This document shows positions 34,550-41,294 of a stretch of 64,000 nt of DNA, one piece after another. The DNA lies in the NCBI RefSeq assembly GCF_003053565.1, contig NZ_QAXS01000008.1, forward strand, positions 40,770-104,769. Direction: 5' to 3'. The stretch comes from Halanaerobium saccharolyticum. GTDB lineage: Bacteria; Bacillota; Halanaerobiia; Halanaerobiales; Halanaerobiaceae. Numbering within the stretch: the stretch's first letter is position 1; every line of letters starts with the position of its first letter. The notes under the pieces were generated by a model. It saw only the letters and a program-made list of their open reading frames with translations. It searched no databases and was not told where the DNA came from. The translations under genes were made by a program, and so were the position numbers.

Positions 34550-36322
34550 TTATTCCAGAGCCAGGGTAACTGGCTCTTTTTCTTTTGCCTTCATTTCTGC
34601 TATAAACTCCTGATAGCTTTCATTTTTAACAGCAATTTGAGTATAAGCTTTAAGTGCATGATATTTAAGCCAGGGATCACTGCTTTTGGAGATTATATTT
34701 TTCAGCAATTCAGCCAAATCGGCAGCCTCAGAACCAAAGCTTGCTAAAAGATCAAGCAGAAAATACTGAGCTTCAGAACTGAGTCCCAGCTGATTTCTTT
34801 TAAGCAGGAGATTTTTTAAGGGAACTAATACTAGCGGTTCAGCTAAATCAGCCGCTACTGCTGCCGCCTTTTTCCTGACTGGATAAGCTTTCTCAATAAT
34901 TAATCTTAAAAGCTCTGCACTAATAATTAACCTCTGCTTTTTATAGTTTTCTTGCTTTTTCAGTGCCTCCGCTATTAATGTAGAATTGAGATTAAATCTA
35001 ACAGCTTTCTTAATAATCAAATCTATTGGAAGCTGATTGCTCAGAGCTACCAGCTTTAAATAAATGGTGCATTTTTTGCTGGAGCTGCAGTTTCTCAAAT
35101 GATTTTTAATTATTTTTTCAATTTTTAAAGTCTGCGCCTGATTTTTCTGGTTGAGAAGCCTGTTTAATTGAGCTCTCGCCTGCTTTTGTAAATTTTGATT
35201 TAAATAAGGTGCCAGTTTTAAAATTAGAGCAAAGTTATGGCTCTTGTTGAGATAAAAAGAGATGGTTTTTAGAAGGAGATAATAGAGCAGAACTAAGCTC
35301 ATTAGAAAAATTATAATTTTTAAAAGTCCAAACTGATAGTAGAAAAGCAGCAGTAGAGGCTGGAATAAATACAAAATGGCTGAGCTAATTAAAAAGATAA
35401 AAATACCGCTCAAGGAATACTTCTGCCAGCAGAGATAGAAAAATAATAGGGCAGCAGAAATTATAGAAAAGTAAATACTCAGCTGCAGCCAGAGATAAAG
35501 GCGGCTAGCCTGGCTTAAAGCTTTAAAGTTATTAATTCTGCCGGCTCCAAGTTTTCCTTCCGCAAAAAGAGGATCATTAATTTGAGCTGAAGTATTTTTA
35601 ATTATTTTTAACCCATCTTCAATACTAATTTCCGGTTTCAAGCTTAAAATATTTGCCAGTAGAGCGGTAAGCTGGGGAGAGGCAAAGGAAGTTCCACTGA
35701 TTTTATAAGTGCGGCTGTAATTTAAAGCAGGTAGATAGTCTCTCTGCGTAATTTCTATAACTCCGGGAGCTGAAAAATCTACCTGACTACCGTAATTTGA
35801 AGCGGGCATTTTCTGAGCCTCAGCCAGAGCAGCAACAGCAGTCACCTCACTAAAGGCAGCAGGATAGGTGAGCCGTTCCCGATTATTGTTGCCAGCGGCT
35901 GCTATCAGAACAATGTTTTCAAGCTCTGAAATCTTTTCTATAATTTCTTTTTGAAACTCACTTTCTTCAAAACCCAGGCTGATATTGACCACAATTTTTT
36001 CTTCTGGATGTAGTCTGGCATAATTATAAATTTCATTTAAGGAATTTAAATACTCATTTTTATCAATCCGCTTAATAATATTTTCCGCCGAAAAAGCTCT
36101 TATTTCAGCTCGACTCAGGCTGCGGATGATGGCTGCAACCTGACTGCCGTGGGAGCTTTCAGGTTGAATTTTTAGGGCAGGACTTTTAAGAAATTCTGCT
36201 TCAACTTCTGAATCTAAAATGAATATTTTAACCCGATCACTGCGCAATAGTTGATCTTTCAGCTGAAAAGAGACGATAAAGATACTTAATAAAATTAAAA
36301 GATAAATTAGTGTTTTTTTGAT
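34550..36322 (-). CDS. Membrane-anchored subtilisin-like (S8) serine protease with C-terminal helical repeats
   Basis: A 590-residue protein if started at AUC 36322. Residues 5-20 form a signal anchor. The S8 domain has the triad Asp37 (FILDSE), His58 (SSHGSQVA) and Ser212 (GTSFASP). Then come three or four membrane helices (about residues 270-370) and an alpha-helical HEAT-like tail from about 385. The catalytic part should face the outside and the tail the cytoplasm or vice versa. AAAGGAGG lies 7 nt before the AUC; the first canonical codon is TTG 36247, which has no ribosome-binding site and would remove the anchor. The layout, protease plus membrane bundle plus repeat tail, is not one I can match to a named family. 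Confidence 0.75.
   Translation of the reverse strand: MKKTLIYLLILLSIFIVSFQLKDQLLRSDRVKIFILDSEVEAEFLKSPALKIQPESSHGSQVAAIIRSLSRAEIRAFSAENIIKRIDKNEYLNSLNEIYNYARLHPEEKIVVNISLGFEESEFQKEIIEKISELENIVLIAAAGNNNRERLTYPAAFSEVTAVAALAEAQKMPASNYGSQVDFSAPGVIEITQRDYLPALNYSRTYKISGTSFASPQLTALLANILSLKPEISIEDGLKIIKNTSAQINDPLFAEGKLGAGRINNFKALSQASRLYLWLQLSIYFSIISAALLFFYLCWQKYSLSGIFIFLISSAILYLFQPLLLLFYYQFGLLKIIIFLMSLVLLYYLLLKTISFYLNKSHNFALILKLAPYLNQNLQKQARAQLNRLLNQKNQAQTLKIEKIIKNHLRNCSSSKKCTIYLKLVALSNQLPIDLIIKKAVRFNLNSTLIAEALKKQENYKKQRLIISAELLRLIIEKAYPVRKKAAAVAADLAEPLVLVPLKNLLLKRNQLGLSSEAQYFLLDLLASFGSEAADLAELLKNIISKSSDPWLKYHALKAYTQIAVKNESYQEFIAEMKAKEKEPVTLALE
34558..34586 (+). terminator. Plus-strand terminator inside the 3' end of the protease gene
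   Basis: GAGCCAG (34558-34564) pairs with CTGGCTC (34570-34576) over a 5-nt loop, followed by TTTTTCTTTT. It ends the plus-strand transcript from 33903 while being part of the last codons of the minus-strand subtilase gene. Confidence 0.75.
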
Positions 36323-36337
36323 AGTCGCTCCTCCTTT
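36320..36337 (-). promoter_or_regulatory. Strong Shine-Dalgarno site placed before an AUC codon
   Basis: On the minus strand AAAGGAGG (36337-36330) is followed after 7 nt by ATC (36322-36320), then AAA AAA. The codons after it encode a Lys-Lys-Thr start and a hydrophobic segment typical of a signal anchor, in frame with the protease. The spacing equals that of canonical genes in this window. Confidence 0.6.
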
Positions 36338-36506
36338 CAGCAGCTTTGTAAAACAATTATAACACAGATTTAGTGAAAAGATTAATAATAAAAATTTGAA
36401 AATTAAAAAAGGAAATCGGTTTACTATCTATAATATAATATAGTAGGAAAGATAATTTTTAAAACTAGAGAAATTAATTGAGTCAAAAATTAAAGGAGGA
36501 ATAAAG

Positions 36507-37334
36507 ATGATTCCAACACGAAAATTAAAAACTGGTGATGAGATTCCTGTTATTGCTTATGGTACCTGGGATATTGCCGAAGAAAATGTAGGCGAAAAAG
36601 TAGAAATTGCTCTAAAAGCAGGTTATAACCACATTGATACTGCGGAGGGCTACCACAATGAAGCGGGAATTGGAGAAGTTTTAAAAGATTATGACCGAGA
36701 CGAGTTATTTATAACTTCCAAAGTATTGCCTTCAAATTTAAATTATGAAAGCGTTATCAAGGCCTGTAAGCGCTCCCTGGAAAAACTGGGAACCGACTAT
36801 CTTGATCTCTATTTAATTCACTGGCCAAATCCTGCGATTTCTTTAAGAGAAACCCTGCAGGCAATGAAGTACTTAGTAGACGAGGGACTGGTTAAAAATA
36901 TCGGTGTCAGCAATTTTTCAGTTTATCAATTAAAGGTTGCTTTAAAGATTACTCCGGTGCCAATTACAGTTAATCAGGTAGAATTCCACCCCTGGTTGTA
37001 TCAAAAAGAGCTGCTCGAAGTCTGTGATCAAAATGATGTAGTAATTGAAGCTTCAGCACCACTGGCCAGAACTGAAGTCTTAAGTGATGAAACTATTTTA
37101 GAGCTGGCAGATAAATATGATAAGTCACCGGCTCAGATTGTACTTAAGTGGGAGCTGCAGAAGGGAATTGTGCCTCTGCCAAAATCTAAGTCCGAGGGTC
37201 ATATCAAGGAAAACTTAGAGTTATTTGACTGGGAGCTTAAAGCAGAAGATATGGCAGCAATTGATAATATTGATCACGAAAAGCGGGTTTATATGATTAC
37301 CCTTGATGATGAAACTTATGGAATTAGTTCTTAA
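36507..37334 (+). CDS. Aldo/keto reductase
   Basis: A 275-residue NADPH-dependent aldo/keto reductase (AKR5-like TIM barrel). The tetrad is Asp44 and Tyr49 in DTAEGY, Lys72 in TSK and His105 in IHWP. LPKSKS near the C-terminus contacts the cofactor phosphate. It should reduce aldehydes, methylglyoxal or keto-sugars in the cytoplasm. The start follows AAAGGAGG. It is a single-gene unit with a strong terminator. An AT-rich promoter with TATAAT-like boxes lies at about 36430-36445. Confidence 0.9.
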   Translation: MIPTRKLKTGDEIPVIAYGTWDIAEENVGEKVEIALKAGYNHIDTAEGYHNEAGIGEVLKDYDRDELFITSKVLPSNLNYESVIKACKRSLEKLGTDYLDLYLIHWPNPAISLRETLQAMKYLVDEGLVKNIGVSNFSVYQLKVALKITPVPITVNQVEFHPWLYQKELLEVCDQNDVVIEASAPLARTEVLSDETILELADKYDKSPAQIVLKWELQKGIVPLPKSKSEGHIKENLELFDWELKAEDMAAIDNIDHEKRVYMITLDDETYGISS

Positions 37335-37366
37335 ATAGTTGTTTTCTAAATAGAGCTTATTAATTA

Positions 37367-37399
37367 GCAGGCAGCCTGTTTCGGTTGCCTGCTTTTTTT
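37367..37399 (+). terminator. Terminator after the aldo/keto reductase gene
   Basis: GCAGGCAGCC (37367-37376) pairs with GGTTGCCTGC (37383-37392), followed by seven T residues. Confidence 0.92.
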
Positions 37400-37405
37400 A
37401 AAAAT

Positions 37406-37430
37406 GAAACCCACTTCCTGAAGAAGTGGG
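37406..37430 (-). terminator. Terminator of the minus-strand FMN-binding protein gene
   Basis: On the minus strand CCCACTTC (37430-37423) pairs with GAAGTGGG (37417-37410), followed by TTTCATTTTT. It lies just past the stop of the gene that ends at 37453. Confidence 0.75.
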
Positions 37431-37452
37431 CTAGTTGAGTTAATTAATATCT

Positions 37453-38028
37453 TTATTCAGCTTCCGGTCCATAGTTTTCAAATACCAGCAGCATGTTTTT
37501 CATTTCAAAGTAAAAAGTCTGACTGGAAATTGTAGAACCAGAAATAATATCTACTTCCGGATCAAAAGAAGACTTAAGGCTTAAACCATAATATCTACTT
37601 AAAAATTCTTCCTGTTTCATTTCTGGATGATGATCATTGGCGTCAAGTGGTTTCCAGTTTTTAATTACTGCCATACTTTCTTCAGTTTTAGAATTATTGG
37701 CCATACCAATTACTGCAATAAAATCTTCCGGATGGGAGTAAATAATTGTATTTACCCAGCTACCATAACCAATAAGTTCTCCATCTTTGTGCAGAGGAAC
37801 AAAAGGATATTTTACTTCATTTCTTTCTGGATAGAAGATGTCACCAGCTTCATCAGCATCAGCTAACTCTACTAAAGCATTTACATAATCTTCTACAGTT
37901 CTACCGGTTGAAATTTCCTGCTTATCTCCGCCACCAACAACATCAAGAGTGTGAGTTGTTGCAAAGGCCAGACCTGAGAATGTTAGAACAAAAACTAAGA
38001 TCAAAGAAACAACTAAACTTTTTTTCAT
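37453..38028 (-). CDS. Exported FMN-binding domain protein
   Basis: A 191-residue secreted protein. Residues 1-23 form a Sec signal (ALAFA/TTH). The C-terminal SGSTISS (residues 163-169) corresponds to the SGAT(I/S)S flavinylation motif of NqrC/RnfG-type FMN-binding domains, in which the Thr (here Thr166) receives FMN through a phosphoester. The remainder (GELIGYGSWVNTII, DFIAVIGMANNSKTEE) also fits that domain. It would be a periplasmic electron carrier or sensor; no Rnf or Nqr partner is nearby, and the flavin transferase ApbE is not in the window. A CRP/FNR-like site lies upstream. Confidence 0.7.
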   Translation of the reverse strand: MKKSLVVSLILVFVLTFSGLAFATTHTLDVVGGGDKQEISTGRTVEDYVNALVELADADEAGDIFYPERNEVKYPFVPLHKDGELIGYGSWVNTIIYSHPEDFIAVIGMANNSKTEESMAVIKNWKPLDANDHHPEMKQEEFLSRYYGLSLKSSFDPEVDIISGSTISSQTFYFEMKNMLLVFENYGPEAE

Positions 38029-38332
38029 TTTTTGTTACCCCCTAAGTAATTTTAAAATATTAATATTAGTGATAATAATAACTAATTATGTTATATATAT
38101 CACATAACTCAATATCATTATACCACTGAACTAAAAATCTGTCAATGCTTTCAGAATATTAAATCGAAATATTTTTCACAACTATTAATTGCTGATCAAA
38201 ACACTCATTAATCAGAATTAATAAAAAAATCTGAAAATAAAGCAGGAACTCTACTTCTGGTATTGAATATATATTAATAGACAGACATCAGTCGTCTGAC
38301 AAATCACAAAATACTAGGAGGGTTTTAAGTTT
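38029..38332. other. Divergent intergenic region (304 bp)
   Basis: It separates the minus-strand FMN-binding protein gene from the alkaline phosphatase gene. It is very AT-rich and holds a CRP/FNR-like palindrome at 38086-38107 and a short inverted repeat CAGAC-N7-GTCTG at 38282-38298, just before the phosphatase Shine-Dalgarno site (AGGAGG). No RNA gene or ORF is visible. Confidence 0.6.
38086..38107 (-). promoter_or_regulatory. Candidate CRP/FNR-family site
   Basis: TTATGT (38086-38091) and ACATAA (38102-38107) are inverted arms 10 nt apart; the inner part reads TGTTA-N6-TCACA, one base from the CRP consensus TGTGA-N6-TCACA. It is centred roughly 45 nt before a possible start point of the FMN-binding protein gene. 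Confidence 0.45.
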
Positions 38333-39691
38333 ATGCTTAAAAAGTCAAAAAGATTAATGTTGGTTGTTTCACTCTTTATGGTTTTTGCTCTTATCTTTAC
38401 AGCGGCAGCTCAGGCAGAAGTTAAGAATGTGATCCTATTAATTGGTGACGGTCTGGGAATGGGCCAGATTGATATGACTCGCTATCTTGCCGGTGATAAA
38501 GACCACGAGCTAGAATTAATGAAACTACCTGAAACAGGAATCATGATGACAAGCTCAACTGAAGGAGTTACGGATTCAGCGGCAGCAGGAACTGCAATGG
38601 CAACCGGTCATAAGGTTTACAATGGTGCAATTGCAATGAATAAAAATGGTGCTGAACTGGATTCTGTTTTAGACTTTGCTCAGGTCAGAAACAAAGCTAC
38701 TGGTGTAATCAGTACAAATATGGTTACTGATGCGACTCCCGCTTCCTTTATTGCTTCAGTTGAAGATAGAGGCATGGGCGGCAAAATTGCCAAGCAGGCG
38801 ATTGCTAATAATGTAGATGTAATGCTTGGTGGTGGCCGTGAAGACTTTATGGAAGATGAGGCCGGTGAAGACTTAATTGCTAAGGCCAAAGCAAACGGTT
38901 ATCAGTATGTTTCTGATAAAACTCAGTTAGAAAAAGTTGTACCTCTGAATGGAAAGCTTCTTGGTCTCTTTAATGAATCTTATATGAACTATATTAATGA
39001 CCGGGATGATCTTGGATCTAATGAGCCTTCAATGGAAGCGATGACTAAAAAGGCAATCGAAGTACTTTCTGAAGACGAAGATGGATTCTTCTTAATGGCA
39101 GAGGGAGCAAGAATTGACCATGCAGCCCACGCAGCAGATGTACCTGGTGTAGTTGCAGAGACTCTTGATTTTGATGCAAGTGTTAAAGTTGCAATGGATT
39201 TTGCTAAGAAAAATGGAGATACCCTGGTAATTGTGACTGCCGACCATGAAACTCTTGGTTTTTCAGCAACAGAGCCCATAGAAAAAGAAGCATTAATGAA
39301 TATTGGTGTTTCTCCAGAGTATATGGCGGGCCAGATGACCGAAAAAGAAAATGGTAAAGGTTATACTGTAGAGAGTGTTAAGTCTGTATTTGAAGAATAC
39401 GCTGATATTTCTCTAACTGACGCAGAAGTTGCCAGATTTAATGAGTTAATCCTGGATGAAGAAGGCAATATCAAGTATTCTTATCTTGTAGGATACGAAA
39501 TTGGTTCAATTATAGCTAATGAGTATCAGGCAGGAGTTGTGAATACAGAAATTAGAGCCAATTCTTCCACAGGTGGACACACCCTTAATTCAGTTCCAGT
39601 CTTTGCCTATGGTGAAGGTGCTGAAAACTTTAATGGCATGATGCAGAACACTGAATTCTCAGATCTGCTCTTTGATTCCATGAGACCGTAA
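38333..39691 (+). CDS. phoA: Alkaline phosphatase (PhoA family)
   Basis: A 452-residue exported alkaline phosphatase. Residues 1-28 form a Sec signal (AAAQA/EV). LLIGDGLGMGQ carries a zinc/magnesium Asp, the nucleophile is Ser82 in TDSAAAGTAMATG, VTADHETLG and the late GGHTLNSVPVFAYG supply further metal ligands. It should release phosphate from monoesters in the periplasm. It is a single-gene unit with its own terminator. No Pho-box could be identified with confidence. Confidence 0.93.
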   Translation: MLKKSKRLMLVVSLFMVFALIFTAAAQAEVKNVILLIGDGLGMGQIDMTRYLAGDKDHELELMKLPETGIMMTSSTEGVTDSAAAGTAMATGHKVYNGAIAMNKNGAELDSVLDFAQVRNKATGVISTNMVTDATPASFIASVEDRGMGGKIAKQAIANNVDVMLGGGREDFMEDEAGEDLIAKAKANGYQYVSDKTQLEKVVPLNGKLLGLFNESYMNYINDRDDLGSNEPSMEAMTKKAIEVLSEDEDGFFLMAEGARIDHAAHAADVPGVVAETLDFDASVKVAMDFAKKNGDTLVIVTADHETLGFSATEPIEKEALMNIGVSPEYMAGQMTEKENGKGYTVESVKSVFEEYADISLTDAEVARFNELILDEEGNIKYSYLVGYEIGSIIANEYQAGVVNTEIRANSSTGGHTLNSVPVFAYGEGAENFNGMMQNTEFSDLLFDSMRP

Positions 39692-39740
39692 ATAGTTAAT
39701 TATAAATAAAATTCAATAGTTTAAATTAAATATACTTTAA

Positions 39741-39776
39741 AAATGGTGGTGGGGTTAAGCCCTACTGCCATTTTTT
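39741..39776 (+). terminator. Terminator after phoA
   Basis: AAATGGTGGTGGGG pairs imperfectly with CCCTACTGCCATTT around TTAAG, followed by TTTTTT. Confidence 0.8.
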
Positions 39777-39834
39777 GTTGTGAATCTCGAATAAATTAAG
39801 CTGAAAAAATATTTATATTCTGATGCTCTTCTGT

Positions 39835-39869
39835 TATAATTAAAATAATTCGGAGTCTAGATTTAGACT
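39835..39869 (+). promoter_or_regulatory. Promoter region of the curlin-like gene
   Basis: TATAAT at 39835-39840 with a weak -35 (TTTATA). An inverted repeat AGTCTA-GATT-TAGACT follows at 39854-39869 in the early leader, a possible operator or RNA hairpin. Confidence 0.45.
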
Positions 39870-39905
39870 TAAAAAGAATTAAAAATTTAACTGAGGGGTA
39901 AGATA

Positions 39906-40289
39906 ATGAGAAAAAGTTTCGTTTGTGTAATTGCACTGTTATTAATTTTTGGAGTTAGTTCAGCAGTTGTGGCTCAGGCTGAAGAGGGCTGGGGAAAGGA
40001 TTTTGAAAAAGTATTTGGTGAATCAGATTATTTCAAGCAAAATTCATGGGATTCTAATTTAGAAAATAGAGCTGAATTAATCCAGGAAGGGAAGAATAAC
40101 AGAGCTGCTACAAGACAGAATGGCAGGGGCAATGATGCTTTAACTGTTCAAAATGGTAATTTTAATGAGGCATTGATAACTCAAACAGGAGCTGGTAATT
40201 CTGCGGTAATCAAGCAGTTTTCTAATAACAATTCTGCTCTGATTAATCAAACTGGCAGCAGCAATCGGGCAGTAATTATTCAAAAATAA
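39906..40289 (+). CDS. Curlin-repeat protein (CsgA/CsgB-like amyloid subunit)
   Basis: A 127-residue secreted protein. Residues 1-25 form a Sec signal. From residue 54 to the end there are seven 11-residue repeats in perfect register: Asn at 54, 65, 76, 87, 98, 109 and 120; Ala two later; Gln at 60, 71, 82, 93, 104, 115 and 126; Gly mostly at Gln+2. The pattern N-x-A-x3-Q-x-G matches the curlin half-repeat of CsgA and CsgB, in which Asn and Gln ladders stack as an amyloid beta-solenoid. Residues 28-53 resemble an N-terminal targeting segment. It lies upstream of a c-di-GMP riboswitch gene. No CsgG, CsgE or CsgF homologue is in the window. Confidence 0.85.
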   Translation: MRKSFVCVIALLLIFGVSSAVVAQAEEGWGKDFEKVFGESDYFKQNSWDSNLENRAELIQEGKNNRAATRQNGRGNDALTVQNGNFNEALITQTGAGNSAVIKQFSNNNSALINQTGSSNRAVIIQK

Positions 40290-40315
40290 TTTGAATAACT
40301 GTCGAAAATTATAAC

Positions 40316-40345
40316 TTGACATAAATTTACTAATCCTGATATACT
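40316..40345 (+). promoter_or_regulatory. Promoter of the riboswitch-controlled gene
   Basis: A perfect TTGACA (40316-40321) and TATACT (40340-40345) at 18-nt spacing. Transcription would start near 40352 and include the whole aptamer, so the downstream gene is not dependent on readthrough from the curlin-like gene. Confidence 0.8.
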
Positions 40346-40370
40346 TAAAGATGCTATAAAGAGTTAAGAG

Positions 40371-40456
40371 CTCTTTTTAACAAAGGTAAACTTATCGTGA
40401 GGTAAGGACACAAAGCTGAGGGTCTCTTGGAGAGATAGCCGGCTGCTAAAAGGAGG
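40371..40456 (+). ncRNA. Cyclic di-GMP-I (GEMM) riboswitch
   Basis: The core (40385-40447) has the GEMM layout: GGTAAA, then a P2 stem CTTATC/GGTAAG closed by the GNRA loop GTGA (40391-40406), the conserved GACACAAAGC (consensus GACGCAAAGC, 40407-40416), a P3 stem TCTCT/AGAGA, and AGCCGGCTGC at the 3' side. CTCTTTTT (40371-40378) can pair with AAAAGGAG (40448-40455), hiding the Shine-Dalgarno site of the gene at 40462, so translational control is likely. Ligand choice between c-di-GMP and c-GAMP cannot be fixed by eye. Confidence 0.82.
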
Positions 40457-40461
40457 AAATG

Positions 40462-40983
40462 ATGAAATTTAATTTTAAAAAGATCAGTGGTTTTACTTTG
40501 CTTTTGTTAATTCTATTTTTGAATTTTTTCGGTACTGCTGATTTAGTTGAGGCTGCCGATAAGTCAAAAACAGTAATTGAAAGAAGTATTTCAGCAGAAG
40601 CCAGAATCCCTATTTTTCAAAGAGTAGAGGTGCTTGAGAAGGCAGATATTGACTATACTTTTTTGATGACGAATTACAACGGCAGCAGAGAAATTATTGT
40701 AGAGTCTGGACTAAAAATTGAAATTTTAAGTAATACCGACTGGAATCTTCGTTTAAATAACAGAAATTTAAATACACAGGTTTTGATCAGAAGAGCTGAT
40801 CAGAATAATTCTGACTGGCAGAATCTAAATTCTACTACTGCTAAATTTAGTGGAGACAGGGGAGTCGAGAAGCTAACTTTTGATTTGAAATTTATTCTTG
40901 ACCCTGACTCTAGAGCTGCAGTTAATAATTTAGAACTTGATTTAAGACACAGTATTAATCCTATTTATATTAAATTTAAATAA
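40462..40983 (+). CDS. Secreted beta-rich protein under GEMM riboswitch control
   Basis: A 173-residue exported protein of unknown family. The first 30 or so residues form a Sec signal (FTLLLLILFLNFF, cleavage near VEA/AD). The mature part is predicted mostly beta: SISAEARIPIFQRVEVLE, then SGLKIEILSNTDWNLRL and LTFDLKFILDPD, resembling beta-sandwich surface or pilin-like proteins. I chose the second of two ATGs because AGGAGG ends 5 nt before it. It follows the curlin-like gene by 172 nt and is controlled by a c-di-GMP riboswitch, so a matrix or surface role is likely, perhaps a partner of the curlin-like protein (inference). Confidence 0.7.
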   Translation: MKFNFKKISGFTLLLLILFLNFFGTADLVEAADKSKTVIERSISAEARIPIFQRVEVLEKADIDYTFLMTNYNGSREIIVESGLKIEILSNTDWNLRLNNRNLNTQVLIRRADQNNSDWQNLNSTTAKFSGDRGVEKLTFDLKFILDPDSRAAVNNLELDLRHSINPIYIKFK

Positions 40984-40988
40984 GAAGC

Positions 40989-41026
40989 AAAAAGAGCTGG
41001 GAAAAATTTCAGCTCTTTTTATTTTT
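40989..41026. terminator. Bidirectional terminator
   Basis: AAAAAGAGCT (40989-40998) pairs with AGCTCTTTTT (41011-41020), followed by ATTTTTT; on the other strand the stem is followed by a T-run too. It serves the gene ending at 40983 and the minus-strand DUF3006 gene, whose stop codon is inside the stem. Confidence 0.85.
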
Positions 41027-41227
41027 TAGCTTATCTAAAAGGCTGCTAACTCTCTTTTCTGCGGCCTTTTTTTCGTTTTCTTTTAACTCAAAACTAAGTT
41101 CTAAAATGCTTCCCTCTGAGGTTCCCTCAGGCAGCTCACTTAGCGGCAGATAAAAATCAACTTTTTCTTCCGGCCTGATCAGTAATCTTGCTTTTTCTGC
41201 TTCAATTTTATCAACAGTTACCTTCAT
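41009..41227 (-). CDS. DUF3006 family protein
   Basis: A 72-residue protein matching DUF3006: MKVTVDKIEAEKARLLIRPEE, then FYLPLSELPEGTSEGSILEL. These small beta-barrel-like proteins are encoded next to ComEC-like metallo-beta-lactamase proteins in many Firmicutes, exactly as here. The function is unknown. ATG 41227 follows AAGGGTG; the open frame upstream lacks a ribosome-binding site and runs through a palindrome. It is the second gene of a two-gene minus-strand unit. Confidence 0.85.
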   Translation of the reverse strand: MKVTVDKIEAEKARLLIRPEEKVDFYLPLSELPEGTSEGSILELSFELKENEKKAAEKRVSSLLDKLKNKKS

Positions 41228-41242
41228 CAAATCACCCTTTCT

Positions 41243-41288
41243 TTTGAACCGGGTACAAGTGATTTTAATCACTTGTACCCGGTTCAAA
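41243..41288. repeat. Palindromic repeat E5, related to the E1 family
   Basis: Two 22-bp perfect arms (41243-41264 and 41267-41288) with a 2-nt spacer; the arm includes GAACCGGGTACAAGTG. It lies between the metallo-beta-lactamase gene and DUF3006. The right end GGTTCAAATATAT is identical to the right end of E4, which links the two sequence variants. Confidence 0.85.
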
Positions 41289-41294
41289 TATATT

